Shown: positions 1-8,800 of the stretch, one piece after another
Layout of the letters: each line of letters opens with the position of its first letter
Numbering within the stretch: the first letter of the stretch is position 1
Origin: Zafaria ginkgonis
Lineage (GTDB): Bacteria > Actinomycetota > Actinomycetes > Actinomycetales > Micrococcaceae
DNA length: 64,000 nucleotides
Direction: 5' to 3'
Assembly (NCBI RefSeq): GCF_039540195.1
Contig: NZ_BAABEO010000012.1
Coordinates: 186,001 to 250,000 of the forward strand
The notes under the pieces: generated by a model
Databases searched by the model: none
Seen by the model: the letters and a program-made list of their open reading frames with translations, nothing else
What the model was told of the DNA's origin: nothing
Program-made: the position numbers and the translations under genes

Positions 1-571
1 GCCCGTGCTCGCCGGCTCCTACACCGTCACGGCCCGCGCCGTGCACGGCATCCCGGTGGTCACGGTCAAGCCCAACAGCATCGATCCGGCGGAGCCGACC
101 GGCGGCGCCCCCGAGGTGGTGGCGCTCGACGCCGGGGAGCCCGGACCCGCGGCCCGCGTCACCGGCACCGCCGCCAAGCCCGCCAGCCGGCGCCCGGCGC
201 TGCAGGAGGCCCGCATCGTCGTGGCCGGCGGGCGCGGCGTGGACGGGGACTTCGGCCCCGTGGAGGAACTGGCGGACGCGCTCGGCGCCGCCGTCGGCGC
301 CTCCCGCGCGGCCACCGACGCCGGCTGGATCGGGCATGACGCGCAGGTGGGGCAGACCGGCACCACCGTCTCCCCGCAGCTGTACGTCTCGGCCGGCATT
401 TCCGGCGCCATCCAGCAGAAGGCCGGCATGCAGACCTCGACGGTGATCGTCGCGGTCAACAAGGACGAGGACGCTCCGGTGTTCGAGATTGCCGACTTCG
501 GCATCGTCGGCGACCTCGCCACGGTGCTGCCGCAGGCCGCGGCCGAGATCAGGCGCCGGCGGAGCGAGTAA
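1..571 (+). CDS. etfA: electron transfer flavoprotein alpha subunit (5' partial)
   Basis: This is the C-terminal part of the ETF alpha subunit, which with ETF beta passes electrons from acyl-CoA and other dehydrogenases to the membrane quinone pool. The reading frame is open from base 2, so the start lies outside the window. The visible part holds the FAD-binding domain. Its family motifs are SRAATDAGW, then QVGQTGTTVSPQLYVSAGIS with the AIQQKAGM segment, and finally NKDEDAPVF with ADFGIVGDL. The stop codon overlaps the next start in TAATG, so the two genes are translationally coupled. etfB is expected just upstream, which is inference. Confidence 0.95.
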   Translation, partial: PVLAGSYTVTARAVHGIPVVTVKPNSIDPAEPTGGAPEVVALDAGEPGPAARVTGTAAKPASRRPALQEARIVVAGGRGVDGDFGPVEELADALGAAVGASRAATDAGWIGHDAQVGQTGTTVSPQLYVSAGISGAIQQKAGMQTSTVIVAVNKDEDAPVFEIADFGIVGDLATVLPQAAAEIRRRRSE

Positions 572-1326
572 TGGCGGGCTTCGATCCCGACCTCCACCCC
601 GTGCGCCGGGTGCTGTGTTTCGCCGCGCACCCCGACGACCTGGACTTCGGCGCCGCGGGCACCGTCGCCGCCTGGACCGCGGCGGGCGCCGAGGTGCACT
701 ACTGCATCATGACCGACGGAGACGCCGGCGGCTTCGCGAAGGACAACCACGCCGAGATGGCCGCGCTGCGCCACACGGAGCAGCGCCAGGCCGCCCTCAC
801 CGTCGGGGTGGAGCACGTCCACTTCCTCGGTGAGCGCGACGGCTACCTGGAGCCGAGCCACGAGGTGATGCGCCGCGTGGTGGCGCTCATCCGCCAGGTG
901 CGTCCCGACGTCGTGCTGGCCATGCACCCGGAACGGAACTGGGACCGCATCCAGTCCTCCCACCCCGACCACCTCGCCTGCGGCGAGGCCGTGGTGCGCT
1001 CCGTCTACCCGGCGGTGGAGAACCCGTTCGCCTACCCGGAGCTGGAGGCGGAGGGCCTGTCCGCCTACAAGCTGCCCTGGCTGTGGCTCTACGCGGGCCC
1101 CGCGGAACGGGAGAACCACTGGGTGGACGTCACGGAGACCTTCGACCGCAAGATGGAGGCCCTGCGCCACCACCTGACCCAGCATCCCGACATCGCCAAG
1201 ATGGAGGCCTTCGTGGAAGACAAGGCCCGCGACCGTGCGGCCGCCGGCGGACTGGGGGAGGGCCGGCTCGCCGAGTCCTTCCACGTCGTCGCCGTCAACC
1301 CGCCGGAGGCCATCGCGGGCTTCTAG
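571..1326 (+). CDS. PIG-L family deacetylase (LmbE-like)
   Basis: A 251-aa member of the zinc-dependent PIG-L/LmbE family, whose members remove N-acetyl or N-acyl groups from amino sugars or conjugates. In actinobacteria these include the mycothiol enzymes MshB and Mca. The metal-binding signature AHPDD is at residues 19-23 and the second histidine motif HPDH at 131-134, so both halves of the metal site are present. The ATG overlaps the etfA stop by one base, suggesting one transcript. A strong hairpin follows the stop. The sequence does not show which substrate is used. The distance from known MshB context argues against naming it mshB. Confidence 0.9.
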   Translation: MAGFDPDLHPVRRVLCFAAHPDDLDFGAAGTVAAWTAAGAEVHYCIMTDGDAGGFAKDNHAEMAALRHTEQRQAALTVGVEHVHFLGERDGYLEPSHEVMRRVVALIRQVRPDVVLAMHPERNWDRIQSSHPDHLACGEAVVRSVYPAVENPFAYPELEAEGLSAYKLPWLWLYAGPAERENHWVDVTETFDRKMEALRHHLTQHPDIAKMEAFVEDKARDRAAAGGLGEGRLAESFHVVAVNPPEAIAGF

Positions 1327-1358
1327 CCCGCCGCCCTTGTCACAAACCTCTCCGGACA

Positions 1359-1402
1359 ACGAAGGGCCTCCCGGCGCACCGCGCGCCCGGGAGGCCCTTC
1401 GT
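1359..1402. terminator. bidirectional hairpin terminator
   Basis: A perfect 16-bp inverted repeat (1359-1374 with 1387-1402) around a 12-nt loop. It lies between the convergent PIG-L gene and the RskA-like gene and probably ends transcription from both sides. No long T-run follows, as is common in high-GC actinobacteria. Confidence 0.85.
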
Positions 1403-1428
1403 CGTGTTGGCCGCTACTTGGCCTGCAA

Positions 1429-1998
1429 CTACTTGGATTCGGGAAGCTCCACCGTGACCACGGCGGCGGAGGTCGGCCCCGCCGATCCGCCCTCCGGCTC
1501 CACGGTCAGCGACAGGCCCTCGATGGCGTCCAGGCCCTTGAAGGCCGCGGTGGTGTCCAGCTCGTCGCGGGAGACGACCTGCAGCGAGCTCGGGTTGCCC
1601 GAATCCGCCGCCAGCACCCAGAGCTGGTAGTCGGAGCCGTCCTGCGGGGCCGGTAGTCCGGACAGCGTGACGGTGCCGGCGTCGGCGTCGGCGGAGACGG
1701 CCACGACGGCGGTTCCGCCACCCTCGATCTCCACCGTCGCCTCGACCCGGTCGGAGGCCTTGGCGACCTCCGCGGCAAGGTCCCGGGGGGCCAGGGACAG
1801 GGCAAGGCTGATGCCGCCGATCAGCAGGACGGCGGCCGCGACGGCCACCAGGAGCCACTTCCGTGCGGGCCTGCTGCGGCGTCCGCCGTCGTCCTCGGCA
1901 AGCTCCTCGATCAGGTCCAGTCCCAGGTCCGGAGCCTGATCAGGGTTCTCCTCCCCGGCGGGCTCGGAGGGGAAATCTGCGGGGTTGGTGCGGCGCAT
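1429..1998 (-). CDS. RskA C-terminal-domain membrane protein (anti-sigma-K-like, orphan)
   Basis: 189 aa with an acidic cytoplasmic N-terminus (1-45), one membrane helix at about 48-70 and an extracytoplasmic domain. The outer domain matches the anti-sigma-K factor (RskA) C-terminal family: YQLWVLAADSG followed later by GLSLTVEPEGGSAGPT. Classical RskA proteins bind a sigma factor through an N-terminal zinc-binding anti-sigma domain. Here the N-terminus is short, has no HxxxCxxC motif, and no sigma-factor gene is adjacent. It may therefore sense envelope state without holding a sigma factor, or act with a distant partner. The start is ATG, with a weak purine tract upstream. Confidence 0.75.
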   Translation of the reverse strand: MRRTNPADFPSEPAGEENPDQAPDLGLDLIEELAEDDGGRRSRPARKWLLVAVAAAVLLIGGISLALSLAPRDLAAEVAKASDRVEATVEIEGGGTAVVAVSADADAGTVTLSGLPAPQDGSDYQLWVLAADSGNPSSLQVVSRDELDTTAAFKGLDAIEGLSLTVEPEGGSAGPTSAAVVTVELPESK

Positions 1999-2043
1999 GG
2001 TACTCGTTTCTTACTTAGGGCGAACGCAGGGGGGCGCCCCACC

Positions 2044-2049
2044 AGCATA
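2044..2049 (-). promoter_or_regulatory. candidate -10 box for the RskA-like gene
   Basis: On the minus strand TATGCT lies about 45 nt upstream of the ATG at 1998, giving a leader of roughly 40 nt. No convincing -35 is seen. The leader contains the palindrome GGGGCGCCCC (2032-2041). Confidence 0.35.
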
Positions 2050-2101
2050 ATTGACCTACCTGAACGCTTCCGGGATGTCGGCACGGAAGCTCCCCACGGA
2101 C

Positions 2102-2584
2102 CTACAACGCGGACCGCTTGACCACGGCTCCGGCGAAGCCGTGCTGCCGCCACGCCTCGTAGAGCGCGATCGAGGCGGAATTGGCCAGGTTCAGCGAACG
2201 CCGCGCTTCCAGCATGGGCAGCCGGACGCGCGAGGTCACGCGCGGGTCGGCCTTGACGGCGGCGGGCAGTCCCACGGATTCGGGGCCGAACATAAGCACG
2301 TCGCCGGCGCGGTACTCGATGTCGGTGTACAGCTCCTCGCCGTCGGAGGTGAAGGCAAACACGCGCTCCGGGGCCAGGGCCTCCCACGCGTCCTCGAGCG
2401 TCTTGTGCACGGTGACCACGGCCAGGTCGTGGTAGTCGAGCCCGGCGCGGCGCAGCTTGGAGTCCTCGAAGTCGAAGCCGAGCGGTTCGACCAGGTGCAG
2501 TTCGGCGCCGGTCACCGCGGCCAGCCGGATGGCGTTGCCGGTGTTGCCGGGGATTTCGGGCGTGAAGAAAAGAATGCGGAACAC
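2102..2584 (-). CDS. trmL: tRNA (cytidine(34)-2'-O)-methyltransferase
   Basis: A SPOUT-class methyltransferase that 2'-O-methylates the wobble base C34 or U34 of leucine tRNAs using S-adenosylmethionine. The three SPOUT motifs are visible: PEIPGNTGNAIRLA near the N-terminus, FGPESVGLP in the middle, and RSLNLANSASIALYEA near the C-terminus, where the AdoMet-binding knot forms. An ATG lies three codons upstream at 2593, but it is inside the probable -10 box TAGGAT. The GTG at 2584 aligns the product (VFRILFFTPEIP) with E. coli TrmL (MLNIVLYEPEIP) residue for residue, so GTG was chosen. That gives 160 aa and a leaderless mRNA. Confidence 0.93.
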   Translation of the reverse strand: MFRILFFTPEIPGNTGNAIRLAAVTGAELHLVEPLGFDFEDSKLRRAGLDYHDLAVVTVHKTLEDAWEALAPERVFAFTSDGEELYTDIEYRAGDVLMFGPESVGLPAAVKADPRVTSRVRLPMLEARRSLNLANSASIALYEAWRQHGFAGAVVKRSAL

Positions 2585-2591
2585 GGCCCCC

Positions 2592-2597
2592 ATCCTA
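2592..2597 (-). promoter_or_regulatory. leaderless promoter -10 (TAGGAT) of trmL
   Basis: TAGGAT on the minus strand ends 7 nt before the GTG at 2584, the spacing expected if transcription starts at or next to the first base of the start codon. The upstream ATG at 2593 overlaps this box, which argues against using it. Confidence 0.6.
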
Positions 2598-2605
2598 TGC
2601 CGGTA

Positions 2606-3532
2606 TCAGTACATGCCGCCCAGCAGCCGGGCCAGCACCGGGACGTCCACCACGTTGGGGGCCGGGCCGGTGCCCAGGAACATCTTCAGTTCGCGCACCA
2701 GGTTCGCCCCGTTGACCACGTGCACGGCGGCGGTGGAGGACGGGTCCGCCCCGCGGGCGTAGTCGATGACCGGTTCGTGGAGGTTCCCGTCGGGGGAGAG
2801 GATCACCGTCCAGCCGGTCACGTTCAGCTCCGGGAAGATCTCCTGCATGCGCCGCACGGCCGGCGCCAGCCGCGGCGGATCGATGCCCTTCCCGTCCCGG
2901 AGCAGGCTGGTCCCGTCCCAGCGGTAGACTCCGCGCGGGAGCATCATCGAGTCGACCAGCGCCAGCCGGTACCCGGCCAGCAGGGCGTGGTCCAGGTAGC
3001 CGCGGTCGGCGGGGGAGTGCAGCCCGTTGACCAGGCGTGCCGAGGGCAGCGCCCCCAGCACGTGGGTGGAGAGCAGTTGGACGGTGCGGGCCTCCCGGGC
3101 CAGCCGGGCCTGCGCGCCGAAGACCCCGCGCTTGCGGGGCGCGCCGTGCATGCGCTGGGCGGCGGTGGCCTGGTCCAGCACGGGAACGGTGCCCGGCGCG
3201 AACGCCGGGACGTACACCGTCTCGTCGGTCGCCGTGGGGCGCGCCTGCCCGGGCCGGACCACCGTCTCGGCGCCGGCGCGGTAGGCTCCGGCGTCGTCGG
3301 AGGCCGGGCGCCGGTACGCGGACGTGCCGCCGTAGCTGCGGTCGTAGGCGCTGCGGGCCGCGGGGTCTGACAGCGTCTCGTAGGCCAGCGAGACCAGCCG
3401 GAACTCGGAGGCGTCCCCGCCGTGGTCCGGGTGGGTGGCCCGGGCCGCGCGCCGGTAGGCGGCCTTGACCGCGGCGGCGTCGGCGTTCACGGGGATCCCG
3501 AGCACCTCGTAGTGGGTCCGCTCCTGCGACAC
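2606..3532 (-). CDS. J-domain protein with NERD-like C-terminal domain
   Basis: 308 aa. Residues 1-65 are a DnaJ J domain (THYEVLGI, then AYRRAARATHPDHGGD with the HPD triad at 34-36), which would stimulate the ATPase of an Hsp70. A linker of about 60 residues follows. The C-terminal ~190 residues (from about RLVNGLHSPADRGYLDHAL) resemble a nuclease-related (NERD/restriction-endonuclease-like) fold. The usual acidic-x-Lys catalytic element is replaced by DSMML, so activity is doubtful; this assignment is tentative. No Gly/Phe or zinc-finger region is present, so it is not a housekeeping DnaJ. GTG at 3532 was chosen because an AGGAAAGGGG ribosome-binding site precedes it; upstream codons are not J-domain-like. 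Confidence 0.8.
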   Translation of the reverse strand: MSQERTHYEVLGIPVNADAAAVKAAYRRAARATHPDHGGDASEFRLVSLAYETLSDPAARSAYDRSYGGTSAYRRPASDDAGAYRAGAETVVRPGQARPTATDETVYVPAFAPGTVPVLDQATAAQRMHGAPRKRGVFGAQARLAREARTVQLLSTHVLGALPSARLVNGLHSPADRGYLDHALLAGYRLALVDSMMLPRGVYRWDGTSLLRDGKGIDPPRLAPAVRRMQEIFPELNVTGWTVILSPDGNLHEPVIDYARGADPSSTAAVHVVNGANLVRELKMFLGTGPAPNVVDVPVLARLLGGMY

Positions 3533-3648
3533 GGCGTGCGCCCCTTTCCTGGTGCCAGTGGGGTCGGCCCGCTGCCCGAAACGGGTGCCCGGAAACGGTG
3601 GTCCTGTACGGTGCCGACGGCAAAATCCTACCGGCCCCACCGCACCGG

Positions 3649-3654
3649 TAGGGT
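3649..3654 (+). promoter_or_regulatory. leaderless promoter -10 (TAGGGT)
   Basis: TAGGGT ends 7 nt before the ATG at 3662, and no ribosome-binding site is present. This fits a leaderless transcript. It lies in the 129-bp gap shared with the divergent J-domain gene. Confidence 0.5.
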
Positions 3655-3661
3655 TGGGCGC

Positions 3662-4549
3662 ATGAGCTTGGAATTCGCGGGCCCGGAGCCCGGACGCTGG
3701 ATCGTCGAGGACCTGGCCCGGACGGCCGCCGGCCCGGAGGCCGCCTCCACCGTCGCCGGCCCGGAGGCCGCCTCCACCGTCGCCGGCCAGGTGCCGACCG
3801 GTTTCGCCGCCTATGCGCGGATCTTCCATCCGGCCGCGGACGACGACGGCCGTCCGGTCCGCTGGGCCGACGTCGCCGCCGCGCGGGGCACCGTCCTGCA
3901 CGGGGAGGCCCAGTTCACGGCGGTGTCCGGGCTCTCCGAATACGGGGAGATGCTGGTGGAGGACGCGTGGGAGGGCGAGCCCCCCAGCGGCACCGGCATG
4001 CCCCAGCCGGACCTGGCGGCGCTCGCCGGAATCCTGGCCCGGCACACCTCCACCCCCGAGGAGGTCTACCTGGGGCTGTGGAACGGCTTTGCGTTCATCC
4101 ACGGCGGCGACGCGGTGGCCCTGTTGTCGGCGGCCGATGAGGGGGAGGCCGACCCGGCGGTGCTGGCCGGGCAGCGGGCCCTGGAGGAGGAGGCGAAGAA
4201 GCCTGCCTTCGGCCCCGAGGTGATCGGTGGCCCCACCCTGGACCTGGCCGGCGGCTACCGTTCCTACTACGTCTTCCGCGGCAGCATGGAGGACCTGGCG
4301 AACCCGCTCTGGAAGCGGTACGGGCACATCGAGGAGCGCCAGTCCCCGAACCTCGCGTGGCCGGCCGACCGCGCGTGGCTGGTGTCCAGCGAACTGTACG
4401 AGGACAGCACGATCGTCGCCGGCAGCACCGAACTGGTCCGCGAACTCTCCGCGGCCCCCGGGCTCGAGGTGCGCACGGTGGTCCCGGGATCGCGGCTGGA
4501 CCTCCACGGGGATCGGATCAACCCCATGCCCGAACTGCCCGGATACTAG
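3662..4549 (+). CDS. conserved hypothetical protein
   Basis: 295 aa, soluble, with no signal peptide or membrane helix and no family recognised. It begins MSLEFAGPEP, is rich in acidic and aromatic residues, and has blocks such as EEVYLGLWNGFAFIHGG and LAGGYRSYYVFRGSMEDLA that look like a folded globular protein. Residues 24-41 hold a perfect tandem duplication of GPEAASTVA, encoded by a 27-bp DNA repeat. The start is the first ATG after a TAGGGT -10 box; upstream in-frame codons belong to the divergent promoter region. It converges on the EamA transporter with only one base between the stops. Confidence 0.7.
   Translation: MSLEFAGPEPGRWIVEDLARTAAGPEAASTVAGPEAASTVAGQVPTGFAAYARIFHPAADDDGRPVRWADVAAARGTVLHGEAQFTAVSGLSEYGEMLVEDAWEGEPPSGTGMPQPDLAALAGILARHTSTPEEVYLGLWNGFAFIHGGDAVALLSAADEGEADPAVLAGQRALEEEAKKPAFGPEVIGGPTLDLAGGYRSYYVFRGSMEDLANPLWKRYGHIEERQSPNLAWPADRAWLVSSELYEDSTIVAGSTELVRELSAAPGLEVRTVVPGSRLDLHGDRINPMPELPGY
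3731..3784 (+). repeat. 27-bp perfect tandem repeat, two copies, in frame
   Basis: Copies at 3731-3757 and 3758-3784 are identical and add nine residues (GPEAASTVA) near the N-terminus of the hypothetical protein. Replication slippage is the likely origin. Confidence 0.9.
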
Positions 4550-4550
4550 G

Positions 4551-5477
4551 TCAGGCCCGGTCCCCGGCCCCGGCTTCGGCGGGGCAGGCGGCAGGGACCG
4601 GCGACGGGGCTTGATTCCTGGCCCGCGGCTTGAGGTTGGTGAGCGCCATGCCGCCGAGCACCAGGACTCCGCCGAGCACCTGCGCCGGCGTCAGGGCTTG
4701 GCCCAGCAGCACCGCGGCCAGTGCGGTGAAGACCGTGATCAGGTTCAGGAACATTCCCGCTGAACTGGGGGCGACCGTCCGCAGCGCGGCGTTCCACAGC
4801 AGGTAGGAGCCGATCGAGGGGAACAGCACCATGAACCCCAGCGAGGCCCACCCCGGGGTGTCGGCCGGCAACGGCACCCCGAACACGGCGGCGAACGGCG
4901 CCATCGCGGCCAGGGCGAACACCACCTGGGCGGCGGTCGAGGCGATGGCCGGCAGCCGGACGCGCCGGCCCAGGACCGTGTACAGCGCCCACACCGTGAT
5001 CGCGCCGAGCATCAGCAGGTCCCCGCTGTTGAACCGCACCGCCAGCAGGTGATCCAGGCTTCCGCCGCTGAGCACCAGCAGGACCCCCGCAAGGCCAAGC
5101 AGCACCCCCGCCCAGCCGCGCCAGCCCGGGCGGGCCCGCAGGAGCACCACCGCGAAGACTACGATCAGTGCCGGATTGGCCGCATTGATCAGGGCCGCGT
5201 TCACGGCCGTGGTGTACTGCAGCGAGCCGTAGAGGAACAGGGCGTAGGCGCCCATGCCCAGGCACCCCATGGGCAGCAGGAGCCGCCAGCGGGCGGCCAC
5301 GGCCCGCCAGTCCGGACGCTCGGCCACGTGGGCCAGCACCAGCAGCGGCACGACGGCGAAGGCCCACCGCCACCAGGTCAGGGCCAGCGGCTCCATCGAC
5401 TTCACGGCGGTCTCGCCGACCACGTAGTTGCCCGCCCAAAACAGGGTGGCCAGGACCAGATACACAACCGCCTTCAT
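4551..5477 (-). CDS. EamA/DMT-superfamily transporter
   Basis: 308 aa with about ten membrane helices arranged as two EamA repeats. The first begins VYLVLATLFWAGNYVVGETAV and the second GDLLMLGAITVWALYTVLGRR. Proteins of this drug/metabolite transporter superfamily move small metabolites, amino acids or drugs across the inner membrane. The substrate cannot be read from the sequence. The C-terminus is a short charged cytoplasmic tail (KPRARNQ and onward). ATG is used; the upstream context has no strong ribosome-binding site. Its stop is one base from that of the convergent hypothetical gene, so no terminator separates them. Confidence 0.88.
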   Translation of the reverse strand: MKAVVYLVLATLFWAGNYVVGETAVKSMEPLALTWWRWAFAVVPLLVLAHVAERPDWRAVAARWRLLLPMGCLGMGAYALFLYGSLQYTTAVNAALINAANPALIVVFAVVLLRARPGWRGWAGVLLGLAGVLLVLSGGSLDHLLAVRFNSGDLLMLGAITVWALYTVLGRRVRLPAIASTAAQVVFALAAMAPFAAVFGVPLPADTPGWASLGFMVLFPSIGSYLLWNAALRTVAPSSAGMFLNLITVFTALAAVLLGQALTPAQVLGGVLVLGGMALTNLKPRARNQAPSPVPAACPAEAGAGDRA

Positions 5478-5822
5478 GCCTAGGATTCAACGCTGTCCGG
5501 GGCCGATGCGCGAAATCGGGGTAGGGGAAAGACTGCCCCCGCCGTCCGATTCGCGCGGCGGGGGGGGCAGATGCGCGGGGCAGATGCAGGCGCGGCAGTG
5601 ATCCTCGGTCCAGGCGCCGGCATGGACACCCATGGGGCTGAGGCGTATAACGGGCCGCAGAGGGGCCACAACACATCAAGGTTGCCGGCAGGGAGTTTGC
5701 GCCATGCTCGTGGTCAGGGAAGTGGTCAGGGGACAGGGCGAGCAGGACGCCGGGGAAGCGAACAGGCACTCGCCGCAGGGAATCGAAGGCCGGGACGCCG
5801 CTTCTGAGCAACGAGTCATGGC
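5478..5822. other. 345-bp intergenic region upstream of the TIR gene
   Basis: No convincing gene. It holds a G8 tract near 5562, a direct repeat of GCAGATGC (about 5567-5586), and GTGGTCAGGG repeated at a 12-bp period (5710-5719 and 5722-5731), which could be an operator. TATAAC at 5646-5651 is a possible plus-strand -10 with no clear -35, which would give the TIR gene a leader of about 165 nt. Short ORFs here have no recognisable product and no good ribosome-binding site. Confidence 0.4.
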
Positions 5823-8800
5823 ATGTCCCGCATTTTCCTGAGCCATTCGAGCCGGGACGTTCAACAGGCCACAGCGCTGAAGCGCTGGCTGGTGGTGCAC
5901 GATCCGAGCCTTGCTGGGGAGATCTTCCTGGACGTGGACCCGGAGACGGGCATCAGTCCGGGCGAAGGCTGGCGCAATGCACTGAGGCAAGCCAATGCCC
6001 GATGCGAAGTGGTGATCTGCCTGCTTTCGGCGAACTGGGAGGCTTCCTACGAATGCAAGGCAGAGTTCCGATTGGCGGAGTCACTGAACAAACGCATCCT
6101 CTGCGCGCGGCTCGAGCCCGTGGCCGATGGCGGCACCACCGGGGAGTGGCAGTACTGCGACCTCTTTGGTGAAGGCCCGGACACGGTGGTTGCGGCGGAG
6201 GGAGGAGCCGGGCAGGTACGGTTCCGCACCGAGGGGCTGCATCGCCTGTACGGGGCGCTGCGGAAAGCCGGGATTGGCGCCGAGCACTTCGCCTGGCCGC
6301 CGTCCCACGACCCGGACCGTGCGCCCTACCGGGGCTGGGAGCCGCTGGAGGAAGTGGATGCGGCAGTGTTCTTCGGCCGGGACGCACAGATTGTCCGGGG
6401 CATGGATGCGCTGCGCGGCATGCGGACTGCCGGCGTCGAGTCGCTTTTTGTGATTCTTGGCCCCTCCGGTGCCGGCAAATCCTCCTTTCTGCGGGCGGGG
6501 CTCTTGCCCAGGTTGCGGCGTGAGGACCGGAAGTTCCTGGTGCTGGACATTGTGCGTCCCGAACGCAATGCGCTGACCGGCGAGCAGGGCCTGGGGCAGG
6601 CCGTCCATGCCCTGCGTACCCGCCTCGGGCTGGAGCGCCCGACGCTGGGTGAACTCAAGGAGGCCTGCTTTTCCGATCCGGACATGTTGCGGCAGTGGCT
6701 GCTGGAGGCGCGCCAGAAGGCGTTCGAGCAACTCCTCGAGGTCCCCCCGAACACGCCGCCGCCCACCCTGGTCCTGCCGTTGGACCAAGCCGAAGAGCTG
6801 TTCAATGCCGACGCCGGAACGGAGGGGCCCCTGTTCCTCGACCTGCTGGGGCGACTCTGCCACCGGGGCACCGAGCAGACAATGATCGTCGCTTGCACCA
6901 TTCGGGCCGACCGCTACGAGGCACTTCAGACCGCGCCGGAACTGGCGGAGCTGCAGGGCGTTGTCTTCGATGACCTAAAGCCGATGCCGCGGGCGCAGTT
7001 CAAGGAAGTCATCCTCGGTCCCGCCGCGAGGGCGGGCCAAGCGGGGAAACGGTTGTCGGTGGAGCCGGCGCTCGTGGACAGGTTGCTGGAGGAATGCGGG
7101 CAGGGGGCCGACACCTTGCCGCTGCTGTCGCTGACGCTTGCGCGGCTGTACCAGGATTATGGGGGCGACGGGGATCTGCGGCTGGACGAGTATCTGAAAA
7201 TGGGCGGCCTGCCCCACGTGGTGCAGACCGAAATTGACAGCCTGCTGGCCACCGGCACCGTCCAACGGCAGCGCCAGCTGGAACTGCTTCGCTCGGCGTT
7301 CATCCCCTGGCTGGCCACCATCAATCCGGACAACGACCAGCCGATGCGCCGGGTCGCACGCTGGGCCGACCTGCCCGAGGAAGCCCGCCCGCTCATCGAC
7401 GCCCTGGTGGAGAAGCGCCTATTGGTCCGGGACGTGCGGGGCGGTGAAGGCGTCGTCGAAGTGACCTTGGAAAGCCTGCTGCGGCAGTGGCGCGAGCTGG
7501 CCGACTGGCTGGGCGAGGAACGGGAGGACCTCAAGGACGCGGACAGCCTGGAGCGCGCGGCCGCGGCTTGGGAACACAGCCGGCGCAACGAGGCCTGGCT
7601 GCTGGAGGGCATGCGCCTGGCGGACGCCGAGACCCTGGCCGCGAAACCAGGCTTCCGCGAACGGCTCAACCCCAGCCGGGAATTCCTGCTGGCCTCGCGG
7701 CAGCGTGAGCAGGACCGGCTGATGGCCGAGAAACGCCGGCATGAGGCCGAACTGCAGGCCGCGCGGGAGAAGCAGGTGGAGGCCGAAGCCCACGCCACGG
7801 TCCTTCGGAAACGGTCGCGGGTGTTGCATCTTGTCCTCGCCGCCACCGCGGCGATCGCGGTCGTTGCGGTGGGTCTGGGGCTGGTTGCCGGGGTCTCGCT
7901 ATATCTTGTCGGGATTTCCGCGACCGAGGCCGATGACCGCTCCCGCGAGGCGACCGTCCTGCGGCTGGTCTCCGAATCCCGCTCCATGCTGGCCGGCGAC
8001 GTGTCCGGTGGGAGCCTGCGGGCAGTGAAGCAGATCCTGGCCGCGCAGGCGGTGAAGCCGATGCCCGAGGGGGAGGACGCGCTGATGGAGGCACTCCTCT
8101 TGCAGTATGGCGGGCGAGGCATCGTGGAAGTCGACTCCGAGGTCAATTCCGTGGCGTTCAGCCCGGACGGGCGCCGGATCGCCTCGGGCAGCACGGATGG
8201 AACGGTGCGGTTGTGGGATGCCGCCACCGGCGAACCGGTCGGCGAGCCGCTTTCCGGACACACGAGCGATGTGTGGGGGGTGGCATTCAGCCCGGACGGG
8301 CGTCGGATCGTCTCGGGCAGCACGGATGGGACGGTGCGGTTGTGGGATGCCGCCACCGGCGAACCGGTCGGCGAGCCGCTCTCCGGGCACACGGGGTGGG
8401 TGACCTCCGTGGCGTTCGGGCTGGACGGGAAGAGGATTGTTTCCGGTGGCCAGGATGGAACGGTGCGGTTGTGGGATGCAACCACCGGCGATCCGGTCGG
8501 GGAGCCTTTGGTCGGGCACGAAGGCCCGGTGTGGGCAGTGGCGGTCAACCAAGACCGACGGATCGCCTCCGGCGGGAGCGACGGCACGGTGCGGTTGTGG
8601 GACGCCGCCACCGGCGATCCGGTCGGTAAGCCGCTGGCCGGGCATGACGGCACGGTATGGGACGTGGCGTTCAGTCCGGATGGGAGCAGGATCGCCTCGG
8701 GCGGTAGCGACGGGACGGTGCGGTTGTGGGATGCCGCCACCGGCGATCCGGTCGGTGAGCCGCTGGCCGGGCATGACGATTCGGTATGGGCGGTCGCGTT

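Noticed and set aside
5571..5841. Short plus-strand ORFs upstream of the TIR gene as a possible antitoxin or small partner
   Set aside because: No conserved motif, poor start sites, and they overlap each other in different frames.
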